Below are positions 1 to 6,245 of a DNA stretch of 6,781 bases, piece after piece. The notes under the pieces are model-generated. The model was not told the DNA's origin, made no database searches, and was given only the letters and a program-made list of their open reading frames with translations. The first letter of the stretch is position 1. Each line of letters opens with the position of its first letter. The DNA is from Lawsonibacter sp. GTDB lineage: Bacteria > Bacillota > Clostridia > Oscillospirales > Oscillospiraceae. Location: assembly GCA_022793355.1 (NCBI GenBank), contig JAAWCR010000073.1:1-6781 (forward strand), given 5' to 3'. The translations under genes and the position numbers were made by a program.

Positions 1-134
1 CCGTTCAGGGCCAGCTCCAGGCCCTTCCGGCCGTCCAGCGCCTTTTCCACCTCGTAGCCCTCGTACTTCAGCTCCATCTCCACCATCCGGGCCAGTTTTT
101 CTTCGTCCTCAACCAGCAGAATCCGTTCCGCCAT
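1..134 (-). CDS. Response regulator, OmpR/PhoB type, N-terminal fragment (cut by window edge)
   Basis: The first 44 residues of a two-component response regulator are visible; the rest lies beyond the left edge. The protein begins MAERILLVEDEEKLARMVEM, which is the first beta strand of a receiver (CheY-like) domain followed by the acidic pocket (E9, D10, E11) that binds magnesium. It continues through helix 1 and strand 2 (KYEGYEVEKALDGRKGLELA). The phosphoacceptor aspartate, expected near residue 52, and the DNA-binding domain are not in view. The OmpR assignment is inferred from this N-terminal pattern, which is typical of winged-helix regulators. The ATG is preceded on the minus strand by GAGGTGAAGG, a good ribosome site, and lies 21 bases after the stop of the UBA-like gene, so the two are almost certainly cotranscribed. 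A sensor histidine kinase gene would be expected further left. Confidence 0.9.
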   Translation of the reverse strand, partial: MAERILLVEDEEKLARMVEMELKYEGYEVEKALDGRKGLELALN

Positions 135-155
135 TTCCTTCACCTCATCCTTGAT

Positions 156-749
156 CTACTTCTCGTCGGAGTTCCAATCGTGCTTCAGCTCATCCATCAC
201 CCTGTGGCCCAGGTCGGCGGCGGTGTCGGCCACAGAGCCCATCATGCTGTTCAAGTCCTCACGCTCCAGGTCAGGACCGGAAAAGCGGTAGCGAAACCCC
301 AGGAAGAGACCCAGTATCAGAACCGGGATGGTAACGTAGGGGACGCAGCACAGCAGCAGAAGCAGAATCAGCACCGGCAGGGCGGTAATGGGCTGGCCCT
401 TGCGCCAGATCTCCAGCTCGTTGTCAATCAGCCAGCGGCGCAGGGTGTGGAAGAACCATTTCGCCCCCTTCTTATCGGCGTGGGGCGGTTTGCCGGCCCC
501 CTTCTCCCTTTTCTCGCGGCGGGCCGGCAGCGGAACGGGGGGCGGATCGGCGGGAGAGGAAGGGGGAGGCGTCTCGCTCTTGGTGGAGTAGTAGGCGTTT
601 TCCTGGCGGGGGATGGCCCCCTTCTCCTCAAGGTAGATGAGCGCGTCCAGCATGTTGCCACCGCTGTATTCCAGGGCCTCCTTGGCCTGGGCATAGGTGA
701 CATTGGCTTTTTCCTTCAAGCGTTCCGCCATTTCCAGTGTAATTTCCAT
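156..749 (-). CDS. UBA/TS-N-like domain membrane protein (DUF4342-type), 197 aa
   Basis: No biochemical role is known to me. Residues 1-45 form a three-helix UBA/TS-N-like domain (MEITLEMAERLKEKANVTYA, then QAKEALEYSGGNMLDALIYL), the fold found at the N-terminus of EF-Ts and in NAC; I recall this arrangement as DUF4342 in Clostridia. A low-complexity proline/serine linker follows (about 59-76), then a very basic stretch (77-97) and an amphipathic aromatic helix (98-117, KWFFHTLRRWLIDNELEIWR). Residues 121-152 are strongly hydrophobic, broken by CCVPYVTIP, so they could be one long membrane helix or a short hairpin. Both flanks are positively charged, which fits a hairpin with both ends in the cytoplasm. 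The tail (157-197) is acidic and helical. There is no signal peptide. The ATG has GAAAGGAG nine bases upstream. It is the first gene of an operon with the response regulator, which suggests an accessory role in that signalling system; this is inference. Confidence 0.83.
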   Translation of the reverse strand: MEITLEMAERLKEKANVTYAQAKEALEYSGGNMLDALIYLEEKGAIPRQENAYYSTKSETPPPSSPADPPPVPLPARREKREKGAGKPPHADKKGAKWFFHTLRRWLIDNELEIWRKGQPITALPVLILLLLLCCVPYVTIPVLILGLFLGFRYRFSGPDLEREDLNSMMGSVADTAADLGHRVMDELKHDWNSDEK

Positions 750-758
750 AAATAACGG

Positions 759-766
759 CTCCTTTC
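759..766 (-). promoter_or_regulatory. Ribosome binding site of the UBA-like gene
   Basis: On the minus strand this reads GAAAGGAG, close to the ideal Shine-Dalgarno sequence, nine bases before the ATG at 749. It fixes the start of the UBA-like gene. Confidence 0.85.
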
Positions 767-793
767 CCTTGGGCCATAGTTTTTTACCTTGTC

Positions 794-822
794 AGTGTAA
801 CACGGCCGGCTTGAAAGACCGT
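794..822 (-). promoter_or_regulatory. Possible second promoter of the UBA-like/response-regulator operon (P2)
   Basis: On the minus strand an extended -10 element, TG-T-TACACT, spans 802-794 (TACACT matches TATAAT at four of six positions). The hexamer 17 bases upstream (822-817, ACGGTC) is not a good -35 box, as expected for a promoter needing an activator. Transcription would begin near 787, leaving a leader of about 37 bases that contains the ribosome site. The tandem repeat at 826-847 would then lie at about -39 to -60, a usual position for an OmpR-family activator. This is inference from spacing only. Confidence 0.35.
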
Positions 823-825
823 TTA

Positions 826-847
826 GCTTTCATTAAGATTTTCTTAA
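826..847 (-). promoter_or_regulatory. Tandem 11-base direct repeat, candidate response-regulator binding site
   Basis: Reading the minus strand, TTAAGAAAATC (847-837) is followed immediately by TTAATGAAAGC (836-826); eight of eleven positions agree. An 11-base period, one helical turn, is how OmpR/PhoB-family dimers bind DNA head to tail. The same stretch also holds a perfect palindrome, TTAAGA-TTT-TCTTAA at 833-847, so a symmetric binding protein is the alternative. The site lies downstream of the strong promoter at 877-905 and upstream of the possible P2 promoter. The protein that binds it is unknown; the regulator encoded in the same operon is the obvious candidate. Confidence 0.45.
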
Positions 848-876
848 AATTACGTCTTTGCTCTTGATTTTTGTAA

Positions 877-905
877 ATTGTACCATGAGGCCGGGCGTTT
901 GTCAA
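877..905 (-). promoter_or_regulatory. Sigma-A-type promoter for the UBA-like/response-regulator operon (P1)
   Basis: On the minus strand a perfect -35 box TTGACA (905-900) and a -10 box TACAAT (882-877) are separated by exactly 17 bases. Five of six -10 positions match consensus. Transcription should start near 870, giving an untranslated leader of about 120 bases before the ATG at 749. The surrounding DNA is AT-rich compared with the coding regions on either side. Confidence 0.8.
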
Positions 906-936
906 AAAGAAAGGTGGGCGCGGTCCGTCGGGGCCA

Positions 937-965
937 TTGCATTTCAGGCGGGAATCCGTTACAAT
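937..965 (+). promoter_or_regulatory. Probable sigma-A-type promoter for the DUF4317-addB operon
   Basis: The -10 box TACAAT (960-965) lies 17 bases after TTGCAT (937-942), which keeps only the TTG core of a -35 box. Transcription would start near 972, placing the ATG at 1021 about 50 bases into the transcript. It is divergent from the minus-strand promoter, with 31 bases between the two -35 boxes. A six-base-pair hairpin (GCGCCG at 974-979, CGGCGC at 989-994) would sit at the very 5' end of the RNA. Confidence 0.6.
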
Positions 966-1004
966 AAAGAGACGCGCCGGGCCTAAAGCGGCGCACAATT
1001 CAAA

Positions 1005-1014
1005 AGAGGTGAGG
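1005..1014 (+). promoter_or_regulatory. Ribosome binding site of the DUF4317 gene
   Basis: AGAGGTGAGG lies six bases before the ATG at 1021. It decides the start: the frame is open further upstream to a TTG at 937, but that codon overlaps the predicted -35 box and would not be transcribed. Confidence 0.8.
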
Positions 1015-1020
1015 TACCCC

Positions 1021-2157
1021 ATGAATCTGAAAGAGGTCAGTGAACTGCGCCGCCGCTGGCGGCCGGAGAAAAACGCGGTCAGCCATATTTACGGCTGTTT
1101 TGTCAACGCCAACCGGGAAATTGTCGCCGATTTGGACGAATCCCTGGGCCGCATGCCCCAGGAGGAGGCGGAGCGGTATCTGGGCCTTTTGAAAAAGGTC
1201 CTGTCCGGGACGCTGGGCAAAAACCTGATTGATATCGTATTTTCCACCCAACAGGTGATGGACAGTGAGGAACACCGCCTGCTGACCGGCCTGCGCTCCA
1301 GCGAGCTGAAGGACAAAACCGTCCGGCAGGCCTTTTACCAGAAGGTCATTGAGCACCTGGAAATGGAGGGGGACAGCTATCTGCTTCTGCTGGCCCACGA
1401 TACGTATGACGTGCCCCGCCGGGGGAGAGACGGAGAGGAACAGGAGGATGCCTCCGAAGAGGTATTTTCCTACTTTTTATGTTGCGTCTGCCCGCTGAAG
1501 CTGGGCAAGCCGGAGCTGAACTACTACCCTGGGGACAACGAGTTCCACTGCGCCGTCAGCCAGACCGTGGCGCCCCCGGAGCTGGGCTTTCTGTTTCCTA
1601 CCTTTGACGACCGGGCCGCCAACATTTACAACGCCCTGTTCTACTCCCGCAAGCCGGAGGAGCTCCACCAGGAATTTATCGACGCCGTGTTTCACACGGC
1701 CCCCCCCATGTCCGCTGTGGAGCAGAGGGAGACCTTTCAGAGCGTGCTGGCGGAGGCGCTGGAGGAGGACTTCAATGTGGAGGTGGCCCAAGGGGTTCAC
1801 GAGCAGCTCACCGACCGGATTGTCCAGCACAAGGAGAGCCGGGACCCGGAGCCCCTGGCCCTGTCGGCCCGGGAGGTGGGCATCATTCTCCAGGACTGCG
1901 GGGTGGTCCAGGAGCGGGTGGAGGAATTTCAGAAGCGGTGCGAGGAGCAGTTCGGCCCAGGAGCCGCGCTGAGCCCGGCCAACCTCATCGACGCGGGACG
2001 GTTTGAGCTCAAAACCGCCCAGGCCACCGTGTCCGTCACGCCGGAGAACAGCTATCTGGTGGAGACCCGGATCATCGACGGGAAAAAGTACATCCTGGTG
2101 CCGGCCGAGGAGGCCGTGGAGGTCAACGGGCTTGCCGTCCGGTTTGCGGCGGAGTAA
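1021..2157 (+). CDS. DUF4317 family protein, 378 aa, function unknown
   Basis: I recognise this as a DUF4317 protein, a family widespread in Clostridia with no known activity. It opens with MNLKEVSELRRRWRPEKNAV and the conserved IYGCFVNANREIV segment (23-35). Further family-like blocks are LSGTLGKNLIDIVFSTQQV (61-79), DSEEHRLLTGLRSSELKD (81-98), LLLLAHDTYDVP (121-132), the cysteine-containing FSYFLCCVCPLKL (149-161) and ELGFLFPTFDDRAANIYNAL (187-206). The C-terminal part (about 230-378) is more variable and ends in a small beta-rich section (VETRIIDGKKYILVPAEEAV). There is no signal peptide or membrane segment, so it should be cytoplasmic; no catalytic motif is evident. The start is set by the ribosome site at 1005-1014. 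It leads an apparent operon, with addB following after 21 bases and no terminator between. The link to DNA repair is suggested only by position. Confidence 0.87.
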   Translation: MNLKEVSELRRRWRPEKNAVSHIYGCFVNANREIVADLDESLGRMPQEEAERYLGLLKKVLSGTLGKNLIDIVFSTQQVMDSEEHRLLTGLRSSELKDKTVRQAFYQKVIEHLEMEGDSYLLLLAHDTYDVPRRGRDGEEQEDASEEVFSYFLCCVCPLKLGKPELNYYPGDNEFHCAVSQTVAPPELGFLFPTFDDRAANIYNALFYSRKPEELHQEFIDAVFHTAPPMSAVEQRETFQSVLAEALEEDFNVEVAQGVHEQLTDRIVQHKESRDPEPLALSAREVGIILQDCGVVQERVEEFQKRCEEQFGPGAALSPANLIDAGRFELKTAQATVSVTPENSYLVETRIIDGKKYILVPAEEAVEVNGLAVRFAAE

Positions 2158-2162
2158 AGGAC

Positions 2163-2170
2163 GGGGGAGG
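2163..2170 (+). promoter_or_regulatory. Ribosome binding site selecting the GTG start of addB
   Basis: GGGGGAGG ends eight bases before GTG 2179-2181, ideal spacing. An ATG at 2174 is only three bases away and in another frame, where it reads just three codons before a stop (2183-2185). GTG is therefore the likely addB start. Confidence 0.75.
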
Positions 2171-2178
2171 GACATGCT

Positions 2179-5100
2179 GTGTTAAAGCTTTTACTGGGCC
2201 GGGCCGGGGCGGGAAAGACCACCGCAGTGCTGAACCGCCTGTGTCAGAGGGGGCAGGAGCGCCCTCAGGTGCTTTTGGTTCCGGAGCAGCAGTCCCATGA
2301 GACGGAGCGGGCCCTATGTGCCGTGGGTGGTCCCCAGGCCAGCCTGTACGCTGAGGTGCTGTCTTTTTCCCGCCTGGCCAACCGGGTCTTTCAGGCCGCC
2401 GGAGGGCTGGGGGAGGAGGAACTGGACGGTGGGGGCCGACTGCTGCTCATGTACCGGGCGGCGCGGAACGTCGCACCCAGCCTGACGGTCTACGCCCGCC
2501 CCTCTAAGCGGCCCGCCTTTCTCACCTCCCTGCTGGCTACGGCGGACGAGCTGAAAAGCTGCTGCGTCCCGCCCCAGGCCCTGGTGCAGGCGGGAAGGGA
2601 CTCCCCAGGGCTGGAAGGAGACAAGCTGCGGGACCTGGGGCTGATTTTCGGGGAGTACGACGCCCTCACGGCCCAGACCGCCCTGGACCCCAGAGACCGG
2701 CTCACCCGGGCCGCAGACAAGCTGCGGGAGTGCGGCTGGGCCAGAGGCAAGGACATCTGGCTGGACGGCTTCACCGACTTCACCCCCCAACAGGGGGAGC
2801 TGCTGCGCATCCTCATGGCCCAGGGCAACTCGATGACGGTCACTCTCACCTGTGACCACCTGGAGGAGGACGAGGGGGGGACCGGCATCTTTTCCCCCGC
2901 CCGCCGGACAGCGGCCATGCTCCTCCGGCTGGCCGGGAAGGAGCGGATGGACTGCGAGGCGGAGCATCTGGCCGTCCCCTGTACGGGAAAGGCGGAGCCG
3001 CTGGTTTATCTGGAAAAGAACCTCTTTGCCGGGGACAATCCCGCTTCCATACCGGGCGGGGGGGCGGTCGAGCTGTTTCAGGCCTCTACCCTGCGGGGGG
3101 AGGTGGAGTGGGCCGCCGCCCGCTGCCTTCAGCTGGTGCGGGAGGGCCGCTGCCGCTTCCGGGATATCGGCTTGGCTGCCCGCTGTTATGGCGATTACCG
3201 GGATTTGGTGGAGTCGGTGTTCGGGCGGTACGGGGTGCCGGTGTTTTCCTCCGCCATGACGGATATTTTGGAGAAACCGGTGCTGGCCCTGGTCACCGCC
3301 GCCCTGGACACGGTGGCCAACGGCTACCGCTATGACGACGTGTTCCGCTACCTGAAAACCGGCCTCACCGACCTGCCCCAGGAGGAAGTTGATCTGCTGG
3401 AGAACTATGTTCTGAAATGGGATGTGAAGGGGGGACGCTGGACGCAGAGCAAGGAATGGTCCTGGCATCCAAAGGGCTACGGTCTGAAGTGGAAGCCGGA
3501 GGACCGAGCGCTTCTGGCCCGGGTGGACGCCGCCCGGCGGCAGGTGGCCGCCCCCCTGGAGACGCTGCGGAAAAATAAGGACTGTACAGGGCGGGGCCAG
3601 GCCGCTACCCTCTACACCTTTTTGGAGGAGATTGGTCTGCCGGACCGGCTGGAGGACCGGGTGAACCTTCTCCACGACCGGGGTCAGCCCGCCCTGGCGG
3701 AGGAGTACCGGCAGCTGTGGGACATCCTCTGCGGTGGCCTGGAGCAGTGTGCCCGGCTGCTGGGGGAGGCCCCCATGGAGCTGGAGGAATTTGCCCTGCT
3801 GTTCCGGCTGGTGCTGTCTCAGTACGATGTGGGCACCATTCCCGTCTCCCTGGACCGGGTGACGGCGGGGGAGACCACCCGGCAGACTGGCCACAGGGTC
3901 AAGGTCCTCTTCCTTCTGGGGGCGGACGACGGGGCCCTGCCCCAGGTGGGTACGCCTCCCGGACTGCTCTCTGACGACGACCGTTCCCTGCTGGCCTCCT
4001 ACGGCCTGGAGCTGGCGCAGTCTCAGCGGGAGCTGCTCTACCGGGAGATGACCACCATCTATCAGATCTGTGCCCGGCCCAGCGAGAAGCTGGCTGTCTC
4101 CTGGCCCGCCCAGGGGTCCGGGGGAGAGGAGTGCCGGCCCAGCTTTCTGGTGGGACGGCTGCGGCTGTTGTTCTCCGACGCGGTTCCGGTTCGGGAGGAG
4201 GCCCTTAACGGCTCCTTCCGCCTAGAGGCCCCTCTGCCCGCCCTGGAGCAGGCGGGGCGGGACCGGAGTGCCCGCCGGGCTCTGGAGCAGCTGCCCGGCT
4301 TTCAGAGCCAGGCGGCCCGGCTGGACCAGGCCTCCGCCTGGGAACGGGGCAGCCTCTCCCGCCGGGCAGTGGAGCGGCTCTATGGGCGGCGCGTGCCCAT
4401 GTCCGCCTCCCGGATGGACAAATACAAATCCTGCCACTTCTCCTACTTCATGCGCTACGGTCTGGAGGCGGAGCCTCGAAAACCGGCGGGCTTTACAGCT
4501 CCCGAGTACGGCACCTTTGTCCACTATATTCTGGAGCATGTGATCCGGGACGAGCTCTTTGCCCAAACCGCCATCCCCGGCATGGAGGACGGGGAGGCCA
4601 GAAAGAAAAGGCTGAAGCGGCTGACCAGGCAGGCGGTGGACCGCTACGTGGCGGAGGAGCTGGGGGGATTGGAGGGGCAGAGCGCCCGGTTTCGGTATCT
4701 GTTCCGCCGTCTGCTCCGGTCGGTTCAGGCGGTGGTGGATAACGTGGCCGAGGAGCTGCTGCACTCCAAATTCAAGCCCATATCCTTTGAACTGGGCTTT
4801 GGACAGGGCAAGACAGACGGCGGGGAAATTTCGCTGCCGCCGGTTGAGCTGACCTGTCATGGCGTTACAATCAGTGTGACCGGCTTTGTGGACCGGGTGG
4901 ACGGCTGGGTGGACAACGGCAGGCTCAATCTGCGGGTGGTGGACTACAAGACGGGAAGAAAGACCTTTGACCTTACCGAGGTGTGGAACGGCTTGGGGCT
5001 GCAAATGCTGCTTTACCTCTTCGCCCTGGAGGAGCGGGGACAGGAGCTCTACGGCCTGCCGGTGGAGGGGGCTGGGGTGCTCTACCTCCCCGCCCGGGAG

Positions 5101-5541
5101 GCCGTCATTCAGGGCAGCCGGTCCATGAGCGACGAGGAGCTGAAAAAAAAGGTGGACAAGGAGCTGACCCGCAGCGGTCTTGTGCTGGACGACCGCCGGG
5201 TGCTGGACGCCATGGAGGCCCAAGGGACGGGGGGATACCGCTTTTTGCCCCTGAAGGTGAGCCGGTCCACCGGGAAGATTACCGGGGAGGCCCTGGCCTC
5301 CGCCGAACAGCTGGGCAAGCTGGGCAGGCATGTCCAACGGGTGCTGGAGGACATCTGCCAGGAGCTGGCCGGAGGGAATATCGCTGCCGACCCCTTCTGG
5401 CGGGGACCGGACAAAAACGCCTGCCGCTTCTGCGACTACGCCGCCGCCTGTCACTTCGAGCCGGGCCGGGGGGGCGACTGCAAACGCTGGCTGGCCAGCG
5501 TGGACGCCCAGGAGTTCTGGGAGCAGATTGACCAAGAGTAG
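2179..5541 (+). CDS. addB: AddB, ATP-dependent helicase/nuclease subunit B, 1120 aa
   Basis: AddB pairs with AddA to form the Firmicutes counterpart of RecBCD, which resects double-strand breaks and responds to Chi. Residues 7-14 (GRAGAGKT) are the Walker A motif that opens the UvrD-like N-terminal half; in studied AddB proteins this half is thought to recognise Chi rather than drive translocation. The C-terminal half is a RecB-type nuclease with all expected residues: H782 in GTFVHYILEHV, D905 in GFVDRVD, D922 and K924 in VVDYKTG, then a QMLLYL motif. Four cysteines for the 4Fe-4S staple are present, C752 and then C1082, C1085 and C1091, with the family's C-X2-C-X5-C spacing at the end. Length is normal (B. 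subtilis AddB is about 1170 aa). Translation starts at GTG, supported by GGGGGAGG eight bases upstream. Oddities: addA, usually immediately downstream, is absent, and an A8 run lies at 5143-5150. Confidence 0.97.
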   Translation: MLKLLLGRAGAGKTTAVLNRLCQRGQERPQVLLVPEQQSHETERALCAVGGPQASLYAEVLSFSRLANRVFQAAGGLGEEELDGGGRLLLMYRAARNVAPSLTVYARPSKRPAFLTSLLATADELKSCCVPPQALVQAGRDSPGLEGDKLRDLGLIFGEYDALTAQTALDPRDRLTRAADKLRECGWARGKDIWLDGFTDFTPQQGELLRILMAQGNSMTVTLTCDHLEEDEGGTGIFSPARRTAAMLLRLAGKERMDCEAEHLAVPCTGKAEPLVYLEKNLFAGDNPASIPGGGAVELFQASTLRGEVEWAAARCLQLVREGRCRFRDIGLAARCYGDYRDLVESVFGRYGVPVFSSAMTDILEKPVLALVTAALDTVANGYRYDDVFRYLKTGLTDLPQEEVDLLENYVLKWDVKGGRWTQSKEWSWHPKGYGLKWKPEDRALLARVDAARRQVAAPLETLRKNKDCTGRGQAATLYTFLEEIGLPDRLEDRVNLLHDRGQPALAEEYRQLWDILCGGLEQCARLLGEAPMELEEFALLFRLVLSQYDVGTIPVSLDRVTAGETTRQTGHRVKVLFLLGADDGALPQVGTPPGLLSDDDRSLLASYGLELAQSQRELLYREMTTIYQICARPSEKLAVSWPAQGSGGEECRPSFLVGRLRLLFSDAVPVREEALNGSFRLEAPLPALEQAGRDRSARRALEQLPGFQSQAARLDQASAWERGSLSRRAVERLYGRRVPMSASRMDKYKSCHFSYFMRYGLEAEPRKPAGFTAPEYGTFVHYILEHVIRDELFAQTAIPGMEDGEARKKRLKRLTRQAVDRYVAEELGGLEGQSARFRYLFRRLLRSVQAVVDNVAEELLHSKFKPISFELGFGQGKTDGGEISLPPVELTCHGVTISVTGFVDRVDGWVDNGRLNLRVVDYKTGRKTFDLTEVWNGLGLQMLLYLFALEERGQELYGLPVEGAGVLYLPAREAVIQGSRSMSDEELKKKVDKELTRSGLVLDDRRVLDAMEAQGTGGYRFLPLKVSRSTGKITGEALASAEQLGKLGRHVQRVLEDICQELAGGNIAADPFWRGPDKNACRFCDYAAACHFEPGRGGDCKRWLASVDAQEFWEQIDQE

Positions 5542-5545
5542 GAGG
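5540..5545 (+). promoter_or_regulatory. Ribosome binding site of the hydrolase gene, overlapping the addB stop
   Basis: A perfect AGGAGG uses the last two bases of the addB TAG stop (5539-5541) and lies six bases before the ATG at 5552. The overlap favours translational coupling and rules out the longer frame reaching back to 5330 inside addB. Confidence 0.88.
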
Positions 5546-5551
5546 CGCGCA

Positions 5552-6232
5552 ATGAAGATTCAATTGAATTACACGGTAGCCGGGCAGGGGTTTCCTCTGG
5601 TACTGCTCCACGGCAATGGGGAGGACCACACCTATTTTAAGCGCCAGATGGAGCCCTTTGGAGCGCGGTATCAGGTGCTGGCCCTGGACACCCGGGGTCA
5701 CGGCCAGTCCCCCAGAGGGACGGCCCCCTTTACCCTGGAACAGTTCGCCCAGGACCTGAAAGGCTTTCTGGACAGCCGGGAGATTGGGCGCTGTCATCTG
5801 CTTGGCTTCTCCGATGGGGCCAACATCGCCCTGCTCTTCGCCTTACAATATCCGGAATATGTGGATAAGCTTATCCTCAACGGGGCGGACCTGTTCCCTT
5901 CGGGGGTGAAGCTGTCCACGCAGATTCCCATCGTTTTGGGCTGGGGGCTGCTCCAGGGGATCCGCCGCTTTGACAAAAAGGCCCAACGCAAGTGGGAGCT
6001 GCTGGACCTGATGACCACCCAGCCCCATATCAGGACGGAGCGGCTGTCCGCCCTGACCATGCCTACCTTGGTTGTGGCGGGGGAGCGAGACATGATTCGG
6101 GAGAAGCATACCCGGCTGATTGCCAGATCCATTCCCGGCAGCACGTTGGCAATCCTGCCCGGGGACCACTTTGTGGCCCGGCGGAACTGGCAGGCGTTTA
6201 ACCCGATAGTTTTGAAATTTTTAGAGGAATAA
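5552..6232 (+). CDS. Alpha/beta hydrolase fold protein, 226 aa
   Basis: This is a compact alpha/beta hydrolase of the MhpC/BioH-like group, probably cytoplasmic, with unknown substrate. The oxyanion-hole segment is LVLLHGNGEDHTYF (16-29), followed by the typical ALDTRGHGQSPRG (44-56). The nucleophile elbow is GFSDGAN with Ser87; the acid is Asp180 in VVAGERDM and the base His206 in LPGDHF, so the Ser-Asp-His triad is complete. There is only a small cap between about 115 and 160, and no signal peptide. The ATG follows a perfect AGGAGG by six bases and lies ten bases after the addB stop. The next gene, a vitamin B6 kinase, starts 13 bases after its stop. Esterase, lactonase or C-C hydrolase activity are all possible; the sequence alone does not choose. 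Its operon place after addB says nothing clear about its substrate. Confidence 0.92.
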   Translation: MKIQLNYTVAGQGFPLVLLHGNGEDHTYFKRQMEPFGARYQVLALDTRGHGQSPRGTAPFTLEQFAQDLKGFLDSREIGRCHLLGFSDGANIALLFALQYPEYVDKLILNGADLFPSGVKLSTQIPIVLGWGLLQGIRRFDKKAQRKWELLDLMTTQPHIRTERLSALTMPTLVVAGERDMIREKHTRLIARSIPGSTLAILPGDHFVARRNWQAFNPIVLKFLEE

Positions 6233-6233
6233 C

Positions 6234-6238
6234 GAGGT
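6234..6238 (+). promoter_or_regulatory. Ribosome binding site of the pyridoxal kinase gene
   Basis: GAGGT lies two bases after the hydrolase stop and seven bases before GTG 6246. An in-frame TTG at 6240 is only one base away, too close, so GTG is preferred. Confidence 0.65.
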
Positions 6239-6245
6239 ATTGAGA

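Noticed and set aside
937..1020. N-terminal extension of the DUF4317 protein from a TTG at 937
   Set aside because: The TTG coincides with the predicted -35 box, there is no ribosome site before it, and the ATG at 1021 has a strong one and begins the conserved family sequence.
792..1022. Minus-strand 76-codon frame across the intergenic region
   Set aside because: It overlaps both predicted promoters, lacks a ribosome site and has no recognisable sequence.
1700..1707. C8 run in the DUF4317 gene as a phase-variation tract
   Set aside because: Runs of seven G or C occur at several places in this GC-rich DNA (for example 2874-2880, 3058-3064, 5468-5474), so it does not stand out; it encodes an ordinary Ala-Pro-Pro.
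2314..3894. Long minus-strand open frame of 526 codons opposite addB
   Set aside because: It lies entirely antisense to a clear addB, has a low-complexity Gly/Pro/Gln/His-rich composition, shows no recognisable domain and is a common by-product of GC-rich codon use.
4983..5531. A 182-codon plus-strand frame inside addB as a separate gene
   Set aside because: Gly/Arg/Ala-rich shadow frame without a ribosome site; relevant only as the -1 frame after the slippery run.
4222..5535. Minus-strand open frame of 437 codons opposite the AddB nuclease domain
   Set aside because: Same reasons: composition typical of a shadow frame, no family resemblance, and the plus strand encodes conserved catalytic residues here.
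5330..5551. N-terminal extension of the hydrolase into addB
   Set aside because: The extension is an out-of-frame reading of addB with no similarity to hydrolases; AGGAGG before 5552 marks the real start.
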